DNA from: Vibrio neptunius
GTDB lineage: Bacteria; Pseudomonadota; Gammaproteobacteria; Enterobacterales; Vibrionaceae
Reading direction: 5' to 3'
Assembly: GCA_019339365.1 (NCBI GenBank)
Contig: CP079859.1
Span: 2,356,001 to 2,420,000 of the forward strand
DNA: 64,000 bases
Shown here: piece by piece, positions 17,921 to 27,941 of the stretch
How positions within the stretch are numbered: position 1 is the first letter of the stretch
How the letters are laid out: each line of letters starts with the position of its first letter
The notes under the pieces: generated by a model
What the model saw: the letters and a program-made list of their open reading frames with translations, nothing else
Databases searched by the model: none
Told to the model about the DNA's origin: nothing
Translations under genes and position numbers: made by a program

Positions 17921-19345
17921 ATGAACAATACCGAACAGCCCACATTCTTCTTTTTTGATTATGAAACGTGGGGAACCAGCCCAGCAAAAGACAGACCGTC
18001 CCAGTTTGCGGGTGTACGCACCGATATGGACTTCAACATTATCGGTGAGCCTCTTGTTATCTACTGCCAACCACCTTCAGACTATCTTCCATCGCCTGAA
18101 GCTGCGCTTATTACTGGTATCACGCCTCAAACAGCGGTTAGTAAAGGGCTACCAGAACCGGAATTTATTGCCAAAATTCATGAGCAGTTGTCTACGCCAA
18201 ACACCATCAATTTAGGCTACAACAGCATTCGATTTGATGATGAAGTGACACGATACACCTGCTACCGAAATTTCATCGATCCATATGCTTGGAGCTGGCA
18301 AAATGGCAACTCTCGTTGGGACTTACTTGATGTTATGCGCGCCTGCCATGCGCTTCGTCCGGAGGGCGTTACCTGGCCGGAGAATGAAGAAGGCTTTACT
18401 AGTTTCAAGCTAGAGCACTTATCGGTGGCCAATGGTATTGAGCACGAGAATGCACACGATGCAATGGCCGACGTTATAGCAACGATCGAAATGGCCAAAA
18501 AAGTCAAAGCTGCTCAACCTAAGCTGTTTGATTATTTCCTTAGCATGCGCCACAAACGTAAACTCAACGAACTGGTCGATATCGTCAACATGACGCCGCT
18601 TATGCACGTATCGGGTATGTTGGGGCGTGAATGCAATTACACCAGTTGGGTGGTGCCAGTCGCTTGGCATCCAACCAATCAGAACGCAGTGATTGTTATC
18701 GATCTAGCGAAAGATCCTCAGCCGTTATTGGATTTAGATGTTGAACAGTTGAATCAACGCCTCTACACCAAACACTCTGAGCTTGGCCAAGACGAGCTAC
18801 CTGTGCCAGTCAAACTTATCCATCTCAACAAGTGCCCTATTTTGGCGCCAGCTAAAACACTAACGGCCGAAAATGCAGCTAACATAGGCATTGATAGAGA
18901 ACAGTGTTTACAAAACCTTGAACGACTAAGACAACACCCAGAAATTAGAGAAAAACTCAATTCGCTATACAGCATCGAGCGAGAATACGAAAAGAGCGAT
19001 GATGTCGACACCATGCTTTACGACAGTTTCTTCTCTCCTGCGGCAAAAAAATCAATGGACATCATACGAGAGACTGAACCAAACAACCTTTCTGCCCTTG
19101 ATATAGCGTTCTGTGATGAAAGAATTGCTCCACTTCTATTTCGCTATCGGGCAAGACATTTCCCGGGGACATTAGACGAGGCGGAACAAAAAAAATGGGC
19201 GGAACACTGCCGCGAGTACTTCGAAAGTCGAATTGAAGACTACATGCTGAATTTGGAAAACTTAGTTCACGAACATGAGAGTGACGATAAAAAGATAGCT
19301 GTCTTAAAATCGGTTTACCAATACGTTCAAAAACTAGTATCTTAA
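17921..19345 (+). CDS. sbcB: Exodeoxyribonuclease I
   Basis: 474 residues, the same size as E. coli ExoI (475). It degrades single-stranded DNA 3'-5' in recombination and mismatch repair. DEDD nuclease motifs are seen: Exo I in FFFFDYETWGT (D and E near 13-15), Exo II near YNSIRFDDEV, and Exo III in HDAMADV (H and D near 181-185). The start ATG 17921 gives the family N-terminus; the frame opens at TTG 17891. The C-terminal ExoI-specific domain is complete. Confidence 0.93.
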   Translation: MNNTEQPTFFFFDYETWGTSPAKDRPSQFAGVRTDMDFNIIGEPLVIYCQPPSDYLPSPEAALITGITPQTAVSKGLPEPEFIAKIHEQLSTPNTINLGYNSIRFDDEVTRYTCYRNFIDPYAWSWQNGNSRWDLLDVMRACHALRPEGVTWPENEEGFTSFKLEHLSVANGIEHENAHDAMADVIATIEMAKKVKAAQPKLFDYFLSMRHKRKLNELVDIVNMTPLMHVSGMLGRECNYTSWVVPVAWHPTNQNAVIVIDLAKDPQPLLDLDVEQLNQRLYTKHSELGQDELPVPVKLIHLNKCPILAPAKTLTAENAANIGIDREQCLQNLERLRQHPEIREKLNSLYSIEREYEKSDDVDTMLYDSFFSPAAKKSMDIIRETEPNNLSALDIAFCDERIAPLLFRYRARHFPGTLDEAEQKKWAEHCREYFESRIEDYMLNLENLVHEHESDDKKIAVLKSVYQYVQKLVS

Positions 19346-19488
19346 CAACTTATTGCCTGCACCCTATAACATCTAGGCCTCATCACACAATAAAAACACT
19401 ACGTTGATCGAGGCCAGTGAGCAAACTGAACCCACGGTTCAGGGCTTACACATACGCAAAAGTTGATAAAATTTGGACGACACTACCT

Positions 19489-19854
19489 ATGGCGAAAACC
19501 TTGCTTAAATACGTCGTATCTATGGGGCTGATTTTCCTCTGCCTCATGGCAGGCATGAACCTTCAAAACCTTCTAGATATCTCTATTCCGGGAAGCATTA
19601 TCGGTATGCTTATCCTATTCGCTCTCCTTGCCAGTGGTCTAGTACCTGTTGAGTGGGTACGCCCAAGCGCCACGTTGTTTATTCGCTACATGGTACTTCT
19701 GTTTGTACCGATCAGCGTCGGACTCATGGAGCATTTCGATCTGCTTTATAACAATGCCCTGCCCATTCTCGCTAGTGCCGTTGGAGGCACATTGATCGTC
19801 ATCGTTGTGCTTGGGCTGATGTTGGATAGAATGCTAAAGCGAGGTGACCAATAA
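19489..19854 (+). CDS. yohJ: CidA/LrgA-family membrane protein (YohJ)
   Basis: 121 residues with four hydrophobic helices. [15 protein letters not shown] followed by [17 protein letters not shown] is the LrgA/CidA (UPF0299) signature. It is the holin-like partner of YohK. Start ATG 19489 aligns with E. coli YohJ; an in-frame GTG at 19417 with GAGG upstream would add 24 residues. Its stop overlaps the yohK start (TAATG), so the pair is coupled. Confidence 0.85.
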   Translation: MAKTLLKYVVSMGLIFLCLMAGMNLQNLLDISIPGSIIGMLILFALLASGLVPVEWVRPSATLFIRYMVLLFVPISVGLMEHFDLLYNNALPILASAVGGTLIVIVVLGLMLDRMLKRGDQ

Positions 19855-20531
19855 TGTGGCTAGTGGTAACGATTATCGTTTTCTTATCTGCGCGCTGGCT
19901 ATGCCAAAAGGTCAGTAGCCCTTTTATGAACCCTCTGTTAATCAGTTTAGCTGTCATGATCCCGTTGCTTACCTATCTTCATGTGCCGTTTGAAACTTAT
20001 TACGACGACAATAAATGGATTAATTTCCTACTTCAACCTGCTGTGGTTGCCCTCGCTTATCCTCTGTATGAACAACTGCCACAGATACGCGCTAACTGGC
20101 GGATCATTATGTTAGCGTGTGGTGTCGGCAGCATCATGTCGATGCTAACAGCCACGGTTATTGCGTCCTACATGCAAACGGATCTCTCTTTGATCGCTAG
20201 TCTACTTGGCAAGTCGGTTACGACTCCCATCGCAATGGAAGTGTCGAGCCATCTTGGCGGGGAGCCAGCTATTGCCGCTATTCTGGTTTTGCTGGTTGGC
20301 CTGTTTGGCGCCATCTTGGCTTACCCTATCTACAACTGGCTTAACATTACACACCCTATTGCTAAAGGGTTGACGATGGGTACGGTCTCACACGCCTTAG
20401 GTACCGCAACTTGTGCCGAAAAAGACGCTCAAGATGCCGCCTTCAGTTCTTTAGCACTGGTAGTTTGTGGTGTGATCACCTCCGTCCTCGCCCCCTCATT
20501 CTTTGCGCTGGCTATTTGGCTAGCAACATAA
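19854..20531 (+). CDS. yohK: CidB/LrgB-family membrane protein (YohK)
   Basis: 225 residues, with six or seven membrane helices. The sequence SLLGKSVTTPIAMEVSSHLGG followed by GTVSHALGTATCAEKD is the LrgB hallmark. It works with YohJ; related pairs influence murein hydrolase activity, and some export or import small organic acids, so the true role here is open. A hairpin GCGTCGG/CCGACGC (20537-20568) follows without a T-run. Confidence 0.87.
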   Translation: MWLVVTIIVFLSARWLCQKVSSPFMNPLLISLAVMIPLLTYLHVPFETYYDDNKWINFLLQPAVVALAYPLYEQLPQIRANWRIIMLACGVGSIMSMLTATVIASYMQTDLSLIASLLGKSVTTPIAMEVSSHLGGEPAIAAILVLLVGLFGAILAYPIYNWLNITHPIAKGLTMGTVSHALGTATCAEKDAQDAAFSSLALVVCGVITSVLAPSFFALAIWLAT

Positions 20532-20780
20532 CTATTGCGTCGGGTTGCTTATCCTCGCATTCCGACGCACATCACTTTATCGAAGAGTGCAATCGTTATC
20601 ATGTGTGAGCTCACTCTAATTATGAAACAACAAAATTCATTACATTATTTTATGTGACTAAAATCTCAGAAAAGTTCTCCGTGTTACATAAAATGTAATA
20701 CCAGTATCAGGGCAAGCCACTCTAAACAGGTAACTCAGGCAAGCCCCAGATACCTATTATTGCTTAAACAAGGATTCAAT

Positions 20781-21668
20781 ATGAGAAGCCGCATTGAACA
20801 AGCGCTGTCTGAAGCGCCAGCTAAAGTCGCAGAGTTCCTTTCTCCTATTTTGTTAGCGGATGATTTTGACGCGACGCTCTCTTCGGAACAATTTGCAGAG
20901 CTATTAACGATTTCCGGCTTGGAAGACGATGAACTGCGTGTCTCACTACTTCCTTTTGCCGCCGCTTACTCTTATGCGCCGATCTCGAAATTCTACGTGG
21001 GTGCCATTGTTCGCGGCCTCACCGGACGCCTGTACTTTGGAGCAAACGTTGAGATCTTAGGGGCCCAACTCGGCCAAACAGTTCATGCCGAACAATCCGC
21101 CATCAGCCATGCCTGGATGAAAGGCGAACAAGGTATCTCTGACATCACAATCAACTTTAGCCCATGTGGCCACTGCCGACAGTTTATGAACGAGCTGACG
21201 ACGGCAGACAGCTTGGTAGTCCAACTACCTCAACGTGATGAAAAAACACTAAAAGAATACCTACCTGAATCCTTTGGTCCATCTGATCTTGGCATCAAAT
21301 CCGGTTTGATGGCGACTATAGATCACGGCAAAAAGTGTCAAGAGTCTGATGAAATGATACTGAAAGCCCTGAGCGCCCTCAATAAGAGCCACGCGCCGTA
21401 TACACACAACTTAAGTGGCGTGAGCATCAAGCTGAAAAACGGCAAAGTGTATCAAGGTGCCTATGCTGAAAACGCAGCATTTAACCCTAGTCTTCCACCT
21501 CTACAAGTGGCACTTATTCAACTCTTACTTGATGGTGAATCTTTTGACGATATTGCAACAACCGCGCTAGTGGAAATGTCTGAAGGTTCTATTAGTCACC
21601 TCGCCGACACGCAATCAACTCTGGAAGCCATTAACCCAGATATTCCTGTTGCGTATCTGGCCATCTAA
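20781..21668 (+). CDS. cdd: Cytidine deaminase
   Basis: 295 residues from ATG 20781 (AAGGA upstream), matching the long two-domain E. coli-type Cdd (294). It converts cytidine and deoxycytidine to uridine forms. The zinc site is HAEQSA (His/Glu, about residue 103) plus PCGHC (two cysteines, about 130). The degenerate C-terminal second domain is present. It ends in a strong terminator shared with the convergent HD-GYP gene. Confidence 0.93.
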   Translation: MRSRIEQALSEAPAKVAEFLSPILLADDFDATLSSEQFAELLTISGLEDDELRVSLLPFAAAYSYAPISKFYVGAIVRGLTGRLYFGANVEILGAQLGQTVHAEQSAISHAWMKGEQGISDITINFSPCGHCRQFMNELTTADSLVVQLPQRDEKTLKEYLPESFGPSDLGIKSGLMATIDHGKKCQESDEMILKALSALNKSHAPYTHNLSGVSIKLKNGKVYQGAYAENAAFNPSLPPLQVALIQLLLDGESFDDIATTALVEMSEGSISHLADTQSTLEAINPDIPVAYLAI

Positions 21669-21681
21669 GACAACAAAACGA

Positions 21682-21707
21682 AAAGGCGCTGAAAAAGCGC
21701 CTTTTTT
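21682..21707. terminator. Bidirectional terminator between cdd and the HD-GYP gene
   Basis: AAAGGCGC and GCGCCTTTTTT form the stem around a TGAAAAA loop. The A-run before and the T-run after serve both converging genes. Confidence 0.88.
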
Positions 21708-21716
21708 GTAGTCTAA

Positions 21717-22919
21717 TCAAACATCAAAGAAGGGAGTCGGATCGACATTTAGGTTAGACGGAGCAATCGCTCTCTCGATTTTATACTGGCTATTTTTAAT
21801 ATCGACAAAGCTAACGTCAACAAAGCGCTTGTATTTACGCGAATAAAAACACTTCACTTCTGGTTTTAAGGGCTCATCTGGGTTCGATGTCCAAACAATA
21901 CCTACCCTGCCATCATTGAGCTCGACCAATGCTCCCACAGGATAAACACCGATACAGTTGATGAACTTATAAACCAAGTCCCGATCAAGATGAAATGGCG
22001 TTAAACTCAATATTATCTTGAACGCTTCCGCCGAACTCATCCCTTTTTTGTAACAACGGTCGGCAGTCAACGCATCGTAAATATCAACAATACAACTCAT
22101 TCTACCATGCAGCGGAATTTCCTCGCCTTTCAAGCCTTTAGGGTAACCATTACCATCTAACTTTTCATGGTGCATCAAACAAACATCTCGGCTGATGTCT
22201 CCTAATCCGTCCACCGTAAGGATAATCTCTTCAGCAAACACCTGATGCAGCTTCATATGATCAAACTCCTCAGGTGTGAGTTTGCCAGGTTTATGCAGAA
22301 CTTTGTCATCGACCTTAATTTTACCAACATCATGAATGATGCCGCCGATTGCAAGCTGTTTAAGCGTGTCCTTTGGCAAATCAAGATGCTTACCAAAGGT
22401 GACGAGTAAGGTTGCAACATTGACTGAGTGTTCAAGCAAGTATTCGTCTTTGTTACGCAAAGCAGAGACACAATGTAACGCATCTGAATCAATCAATACG
22501 GTTTCAATAAGGTCGTCGGCCCACCCCTCCAATTCATCGACATGAATCGACTTATCATCAAACGTTTGGTTGAGGATTTTTTGAGCCAGATCTTTCGCTT
22601 CACGGATGATCTTTGAAGCTCGCTTTTGCTTAGAAAACCGGCTCATAGACTTTCGCTTTACCGGTGTGGTCGGTGCACTTTCTTCGGGTAGAACCTCCTC
22701 AACCACCGGCTTAAAGACACTTCCTTTGACAGAAAGGTTTTGGTCCACCCACGCAAATCTAATTCCATTTTTGATCAGCTGCTGAATAGCTTGCTGGGAG
22801 GAGACTCTACCAGCATTGGCTAAATTAACGCGTTCGTTATCTTCGATTGCGGTAACAAACATTCCAACCGTCAACGTATCAATTGGAACCTTTATGGAGT
22901 TGCTTGGATCGTATTTCAT
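21717..22919 (-). CDS. HD-GYP cyclic-di-GMP phosphodiesterase with DUF3391 domain
   Basis: 400 residues. Residues of about 8-60 form the DUF3391 N-terminal domain (IDTLTVGMFVTAIEDNERV), and a basic linker follows. The HD-GYP domain spans about 140-320, with HDVGK (catalytic HD), HHEKLDGNGYPKGLKG (the GYP motif) and DIYDALTADRCYKK. All expected metal ligands appear present, so an active enzyme that hydrolyses cyclic di-GMP is likely. No membrane segment is seen; it is cytoplasmic. Confidence 0.9.
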   Translation of the reverse strand: MKYDPSNSIKVPIDTLTVGMFVTAIEDNERVNLANAGRVSSQQAIQQLIKNGIRFAWVDQNLSVKGSVFKPVVEEVLPEESAPTTPVKRKSMSRFSKQKRASKIIREAKDLAQKILNQTFDDKSIHVDELEGWADDLIETVLIDSDALHCVSALRNKDEYLLEHSVNVATLLVTFGKHLDLPKDTLKQLAIGGIIHDVGKIKVDDKVLHKPGKLTPEEFDHMKLHQVFAEEIILTVDGLGDISRDVCLMHHEKLDGNGYPKGLKGEEIPLHGRMSCIVDIYDALTADRCYKKGMSSAEAFKIILSLTPFHLDRDLVYKFINCIGVYPVGALVELNDGRVGIVWTSNPDEPLKPEVKCFYSRKYKRFVDVSFVDIKNSQYKIERAIAPSNLNVDPTPFFDV

Positions 22920-23176
22920 CTATCGGCTAAGGCTGCTATTGTTAATTTTATAGTTTGAGTGAATTATAAGCTCAAACTCATCATTCTACTTGAGTATTCT
23001 CATTATTGATACAAATCACAATAATAATTTGTTTGTTACATCAAAGTTTCACTGGTCTCAATCGCTCTAACTTACTGATGAAATTCGTTAATAAGGAAAC
23101 CAGCATCATTCAAATTTTTTTTCCTCTTTGGTAGTCTGAGTGAGGTTTCGTGGTCTTGCACTGTGTCCTCCCCTTA

Positions 23177-23200
23177 CAAAAAGCAAACGTTTGCTTTTTG
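23177..23200. promoter_or_regulatory. PurR operator upstream of purT
   Basis: The perfect palindrome CAAAAAGCAAACGTTTGCTTTTTG is centred at 23188/23189. Its core AAGCAAACGTTTGCTT matches the PurR box consensus (ACGCAAACGTTTGCGT) at 14 of 16 positions. It lies about 57 bases before the purT start, as expected for purine repression. The rest of 22920-23256 is AT-rich promoter sequence. Confidence 0.85.
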
Positions 23201-23256
23201 TCTGTATATCCGTATGATTCGAGTCAATTTCATATCCGCGTATTTAAAGGTTATCT

Positions 23257-24433
23257 ATGTTTGGTACTGCAACTCGCAACAATGCGACACGAGTTTTACT
23301 CCTAGGCTCGGGAGAGCTTGGAAAAGAAGTCGCTATTGAATGTCAACGTTTGGGCTTGGAGGTCATCGCTTGTGATCGATATGAAAATGCCCCCGCAATG
23401 CAGGTAGCACACCGTAGCTATACACTGAACATGCTTGATGGTGATGCGCTAGAACAGCTCATCGCCAAAGAAAAACCTGATTACGTAGTACCTGAAATCG
23501 AAGCAATTGCTACAGATAAGCTGGTTGAGCTTGAAGCCAATGGCGTCAATGTGGTCCCGACAGCGAATGCTACTCGCCTAACAATGAATCGAGAAGGAAT
23601 TCGGCGAATGGCAGCAGAACAACTTGGCCTCAATACTTCCCCTTACCATTTTGCAAGCTCCTATGAAGAGTTCACTCAAGCCATTGAATCTGTTGGCATA
23701 CCATGCGTGTGTAAACCGATCATGAGTTCTTCAGGCAAAGGTCAAAGTGTCATTAAATCAGCGACAGACGTAAAAGCAGCATGGCAATACGCTCAAGAAG
23801 GTGGCCGCAACAGGCGCAGGGCGCGTCATTGTTGAAGGTTTTATCGATTTTGATTATGAGATTACGTTATTAACCGTCAAAGCGATTGATGGCATCCACT
23901 TTTGTGATCCGATCGGACATCGCCAGCAAGACGGTGATTATCGTGAATCTTGGCAACCTCAAGCGATGTCTCAAGCCGCCCTATCTGCCGCACAGCATGC
24001 CGCTAGTAAGGTGGTCAATGCATTGGGAGGCCGTGGCATCTTCGGTGTCGAATTGTTCGTCAAGGGTGACACTGTCATTTTCAATGAAGTTTCCCCTCGC
24101 CCGCACGACACCGGCTTGGTCACTCTCATGTCTCAAGACAGTTCTGAATTCGCACTGCACGTACGCGCTTTCACTGGCTTACCTATTTCAAGTATCACTC
24201 AATACGGTCCAACCGCATCTGCCGTGATTTTAGGGCAAGGTCAATCCGAGAATATTCAGTTTGAGGGAGTCACCGACGCTCTAGCCGAGCCGCAAACTCA
24301 GCTACGTTTGTTTGGCAAACCTGATATCAACGGACGAAGACGATTAGGAGTGAGCATTGCTCGGAGAGACACCATTGAGCAAGCAATAGAAAGCGCTGTC
24401 GCCAGCGCAGCTAAGGTAAACATCGTTTATTAA
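23257..24433 (+). pseudogene. purT: Formate-dependent phosphoribosylglycinamide formyltransferase PurT, frameshifted
   Basis: ATP-grasp enzyme that makes formyl-GAR from GAR, formate and ATP in purine synthesis. The first frame (start 23257) runs through the N-terminal domain ([20 protein letters not shown]) and the ATP-grasp motif ([11 protein letters not shown]) and breaks at about 23809. The rest continues in the next frame with [20 protein letters not shown] and [14 protein letters not shown]. Removing one A at 23809-23810 gives [14 protein letters not shown] and one 391-residue protein, the normal length. The PurR operator upstream is intact. A sequencing error is likely. Confidence 0.9.
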
Positions 24434-24434
24434 A

Positions 24435-24470
24435 ATAACAGCCCCTGCGCTCAAACACAGGGGCTGTTAT
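24435..24470. terminator. Bidirectional terminator between purT and tpm
   Basis: ATAACAGCCCCTG (24435-24447) and CAGGGGCTGTTAT (24458-24470) form a perfect 13-bp stem with a 10-base loop. Read on the minus strand, TTTTAATAAA follows. Confidence 0.82.
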
Positions 24471-25121
24471 CATTCGCTCTCGATCAAATACACTTCTTCT
24501 GCAAAGTGGGATAAGCCTTTCTTCGCTATCTTCGGGTGCTTCTCATCAGCATCATCACGATACAGTTTGGAAATTTTATATTCTGAGAACAGTTGGCGAA
24601 CTTCAGACTCGGCGACTGAAAATGGAGGACCCGCCATTTCAGCCTGTGGGTAATCCAAAGTGACCAACAGAATTCTACCGCCAGGTTTAAGCAATGACTT
24701 GATTCGTTGAGCGTAATCGGTGCGCATTTCTTCTGGCAATGCGACGAGAGCAGCGCGATCATACACAATCTCGACAGGCTGAACCGGCGCAGTAAAGATG
24801 TCTCCGTTGTAAATAGACAGTTCATCAAACTGATACAATTCGTGCTGTCCACTTATTGAGATCACCGTAGGCGTATAAAAATGTTCAGAAAAAAAAAGAG
24901 CGTACAGCAATTTTACTCAGTTCTACGCCTTGAACATCGTCATGCTTGGTCGCCAACCAGACAAGATCTTCTGTCTTGCCGCATAGTGGGACAAACACTT
25001 TATCCTCTCTGCTCGGTTTTGTTTCGGACCAATACTGAACCAGCAATGGATTGACATCTTCGCGGTGAAAACCAATTTGGTTTGATGCCCATTTACTGTG
25101 CCAAAATTCTGGATCTTTCAT
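24470..25121 (-). pseudogene. tpm: Thiopurine S-methyltransferase, frameshifted
   Basis: SAM-dependent methyltransferase of the TPMT family; bacterial members act on thiopurines and on selenium or tellurium compounds. The first frame (start 25121) has [19 protein letters not shown] and the SAM-binding [15 protein letters not shown], then ends ...[10 protein letters not shown]. The second frame continues SEHFYTPTV and [20 protein letters not shown]. The break is a run of nine T (A at 24889-24897); with eight T it reads [11 protein letters not shown] and gives 216 residues, the family length. It is either an error or slippage in a long homopolymer. Confidence 0.88.
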
Positions 25122-25434
25122 TTCTATTCCCTACCTGACGTGACTGCGTCATAGCCTATACCAAAGCATTTCTGAGTGGTATCCCTCAAGCTGTATAAAT
25201 CGTTCAGATTAGGTTCAGGTTGGGTGTTTATACTTATTTACAACTTGAGAATGAACCATAAGCGAATCAGACGCTCAAATAAACTGAGAGAGTTCAAATA
25301 ATCAAATCATGGGGTAAACCGATATTGTAATTCGCCAGAAAGCCCCAATATAAAGAGTAGAGATAAGTACGTTTTGGCTGTTGAGCCTTTTCTTGCACCG
25401 TTTACCCAAGACGCTACGAATCTAAGGAGTGTGA
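25122..25434. other. Intergenic region between tpm and relV
   Basis: 313 bases between divergent genes. It holds a short palindrome TGACG/CGTCA (about 25137-25152) near the tpm start. No open frame or repeat is evident; it must contain the promoters of tpm and relV. Confidence 0.4.
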
Positions 25435-26208
25435 ATGAGCCTATTTCTGCGAACTACGGCCCTGATGCTTTTAATGCTCAGCCGCGCACCAGCTTTCGCC
25501 GCTATTCCAACAACACCCGGTAGTGAAGAAAATCGTTCAACGAACCAGAACGAAGTCTGTTCCAAAGCATTCAAACATAACCTAAGTGGCCTGTATGGCA
25601 TCCAATCCACGCCAACAACTCCTGTTCAGCCCTACTCTGATTTCGATGTTCTTTACAGCAAAGCACACCAAGCTCAAGCTGAACTAGAAATGCTCTGTAA
25701 GAGCACCGCAATGTTGACCTCAACGGACGCTTACTTTGCCGGAGTGAAGTCGGCAGACAGAGCAAAACAAAAAATCGCTTACGAACTGGATGGGGATACA
25801 GAACGTATTACTGACCTCGCCCGTGCAACGATTGTTGCCAATGATATCGAAAGCTTGATGTCGGCTTATGAAGTGTTAAACCGTGAAACCACTGTCGTGA
25901 AGGTAAAAAATCGCTTTAAGAAACCCGGCGCTTCGGGCTATCGTGACTTGAATCTGTTAGTTCAGCTTCCAAAGACCAACATAGTTGCTGAAGTCCAGCT
26001 ACACCTTAAAGCCATTGCTGATGTAAAAAGCGGTCCAGAACATGACCTTTACGAACGTATTCAGAAAATAGAGCGTCAAGCCGCTTCAGAGAGTCGAGAC
26101 ATCAGTGAGTTTGAATTCGCCCAAATTAAGACAATGCGAGCTCAATCAAAAGCGCTTTACCAACAAGCATGGCTGCCTTATATTACCACCCATCTTAGTG
26201 CCGCCTAG
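25435..26208 (+). CDS. relV: Small alarmone synthetase RelV
   Basis: 257 residues. It starts with a hydrophobic signal-like segment (MSLFLRTTALMLLMLSRAPA), as in V. cholerae RelV. The RelA/SpoT synthetase core covers about residues 65-195: KSADRAKQKIAYELDG, DTERITDLARATIVAND (G-loop and core) and GASGYRDLNLLVQL with VAEVQLHLKAI (catalytic strand; Glu in AEVQ). There is no hydrolase, TGS or ACT domain, so it should make (p)ppGpp from ATP and GTP/GDP independently of RelA and SpoT. The start ATG follows AAGGAGTG. A strong terminator follows. Confidence 0.88.
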   Translation: MSLFLRTTALMLLMLSRAPAFAAIPTTPGSEENRSTNQNEVCSKAFKHNLSGLYGIQSTPTTPVQPYSDFDVLYSKAHQAQAELEMLCKSTAMLTSTDAYFAGVKSADRAKQKIAYELDGDTERITDLARATIVANDIESLMSAYEVLNRETTVVKVKNRFKKPGASGYRDLNLLVQLPKTNIVAEVQLHLKAIADVKSGPEHDLYERIQKIERQAASESRDISEFEFAQIKTMRAQSKALYQQAWLPYITTHLSAA

Positions 26209-26224
26209 GCCCAATGAATTAGAA

Positions 26225-26254
26225 TCGCCCTCTCCGATTGAGAGGGCGATTTTT
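26225..26254 (+). terminator. Terminator of relV
   Basis: TCGCCCTCT (26225-26233) and AGAGGGCGA (26241-26249) form a 9-bp stem followed by TTTTTC. It ends just before the ribosome site of the next gene. Confidence 0.88.
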
Positions 26255-26267
26255 CAAGGAAGACAGT

Positions 26268-26735
26268 GTGACCCCACAACAACAAACATACCTAGACCAA
26301 TATCTCACCACTTTGACACCTCAGCAGAGAGAAGCGATACCAAGTACCATCGCTGAATACTTTTGCGCTGATGAGTTTAATGCCAACGAATGCGCCAGAT
26401 TGATAAACGAAGGTGTGAAGAGAGCATCTTGTAGTCTGAAGCAAGGCTACGATATTGAACAAGAGCCCCTTCCTCAGGTTGGTCGAATCACGGTAGTGCT
26501 TAACTGGCAACAGGAGCCAGTGTGTATCATTCGCCTGACAGATGTTTCAGTTTGCCCTTTCGATCAGGTTAGTGCAGAGTTTGCTCGCTCAGAAGGAGAA
26601 GGTGACCTCAGCTATGAATGGTGGCGTGAAGCACACATTAAGTTCTTTACTCAATACGCAGGTGAAATTGGCGCCGAATTCAATTTACAGTCCGAATTGG
26701 TACTAGAACGATTCGAAAAAGTGTATCCACTGTAA
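26268..26735 (+). CDS. ASCH-domain protein
   Basis: 155 residues from GTG 26268, which has AAGGA upstream; an earlier in-frame codon lies inside the terminator. The ASCH domain covers about residues 40-150, with a barrel segment (PQVGRITVVLNWQQEPVCII) and a final EGEGDLSYEWWREAHIKFF that is typical of ASCH family members. The family binds RNA or acts as an amidohydrolase on modified nucleosides (YqfB-type); the role here is not known. Confidence 0.8.
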   Translation: MTPQQQTYLDQYLTTLTPQQREAIPSTIAEYFCADEFNANECARLINEGVKRASCSLKQGYDIEQEPLPQVGRITVVLNWQQEPVCIIRLTDVSVCPFDQVSAEFARSEGEGDLSYEWWREAHIKFFTQYAGEIGAEFNLQSELVLERFEKVYPL

Positions 26736-26863
26736 AGCTTACCCAGCCCGACTGCTGAGGGTTAGCCAGACGCCCCCTCAGCACATATCCGATCATAAAT
26801 TCGGCACGCGATAAAATCATAAACTATCATTTTATCAGTGACATAAGAATAAGAAATGAATCT

Positions 26864-27832
26864 ATGATCCTTTGCAGACAGTTTTTGCTATCTCTCATTC
26901 CCCTAATCATCGCTAACACTGCGTGGGGCCAAAGCGATTACGGTCCTGTGCAAAGCTATACGCAATCACCTTTTCATACCAACAGTTTGTCACCTCAGCT
27001 CCGTTCTGGGTTTTCAATGGATGAAAACGAAGCTGAAGTCTATGGTACAGGTATCATTTCAAGTATCTGGGCTGTCACTCCAGATTACGAATTGGACTAT
27101 TATCAAAATCAAATCGCCGTCGGTGGCAAATGGCAGGTCGCTTCAGAATGGCAATTAGAATTAAGCTATCGCTGGAACTACGCTGGCAACAACCACCTAG
27201 ATCGGTTAACCATCGCTTTTCATGATTGGGTTGGCATTGATCAAAATGGCCGAGAGGATGTGGCAAATGACCGATTTGTCATCAATATGCCTGAGTATGG
27301 CATAGAGTTGCAAGACTTCCGTGGAGAGAGTCTAAGTCACGCGATCACAAGCTACGTACAATACCAACTGATCAACAAAGAACATCACGGGCTTTCTGTT
27401 GGTGGGTCTCTATATTATAACGACACCAAACACGGCATTTTCAGTTCTTCAGAATTCGAACAAGGCATCCAGATAAACTATGGTTATCGCCGAGACAAGC
27501 ATTCTCTCGATACCCTACTCGCGATAACTTTTCGCAACACGCCAACCGTGTTCAAAGATATGCCCTATCGTTCAAGTACTTGGACAGTCGGAGCAAGTTA
27601 TCGCTACCAGTTATTGGAAAAACACCACCTGGTCGGACAAATTGCATTTCATGAGGGCGTATCAAACGGAGAAGATGAGTTTTCCAAACCATCGACTGAG
27701 TTCACCTTTGGCTATCGCTATCAGATGGAAAACTCGGCAATAGAATTGACTGCCGTCGAGAACATGTTTAATGCAGACAACAGCACAGATATTGCATTTG
27801 GGATCGGATACCGATACCGATTTGGAAGTTAA
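26864..27832 (+). CDS. DUF3187 outer-membrane-type protein
   Basis: 322 residues with a signal peptide (cleavage near ANTAWGQ, about residue 23). The rest alternates aromatic and polar residues in beta-strand patterns (QLELSYRWNYAG, TWTVGASYRYQL, IAFGIGYRYRFGS), consistent with a beta barrel. The family is DUF3187, as I recall it; the function is unknown. It lies directly before the repeat zone of 27.8-30.6 kb. Confidence 0.72.
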   Translation: MILCRQFLLSLIPLIIANTAWGQSDYGPVQSYTQSPFHTNSLSPQLRSGFSMDENEAEVYGTGIISSIWAVTPDYELDYYQNQIAVGGKWQVASEWQLELSYRWNYAGNNHLDRLTIAFHDWVGIDQNGREDVANDRFVINMPEYGIELQDFRGESLSHAITSYVQYQLINKEHHGLSVGGSLYYNDTKHGIFSSSEFEQGIQINYGYRRDKHSLDTLLAITFRNTPTVFKDMPYRSSTWTVGASYRYQLLEKHHLVGQIAFHEGVSNGEDEFSKPSTEFTFGYRYQMENSAIELTAVENMFNADNSTDIAFGIGYRYRFGS

Positions 27833-27843
27833 CGAATAATACT

Positions 27844-27882
27844 AAATACCGAATAAATACCAATAAATACCGGACACACACC
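27844..27882. repeat. AAATACC tandem array abutting GGACACACACC
   Basis: AAATACC occurs at 27844, 27855 and 27865 with a period of 10-11, and the last copy joins directly to GGACACACACC (27872-27882), the transposon-end motif. The array begins 12 bases after the DUF3187 stop. Confidence 0.6.
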
Positions 27883-27941
27883 ACGTTCTATGCCAAGCGC
27901 CAGCAACTCAATAAAACTGACGTGTCTCTAGGCTTTGTCCG

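Noticed and set aside
20537..20568. Terminator of yohJK
   Set aside because: GCGTCGG/CCGACGC has an 18-base loop and no T-run; mentioned only under yohK.
20600..20720. CRP sites before cdd
   Set aside because: TGTGA half-sites occur (TGTGAGCTCACT, TGTGACTAAAATCTCAGA), but neither has the correct spacing and second half. Regulation by CRP is known for cdd in other bacteria but not shown here.
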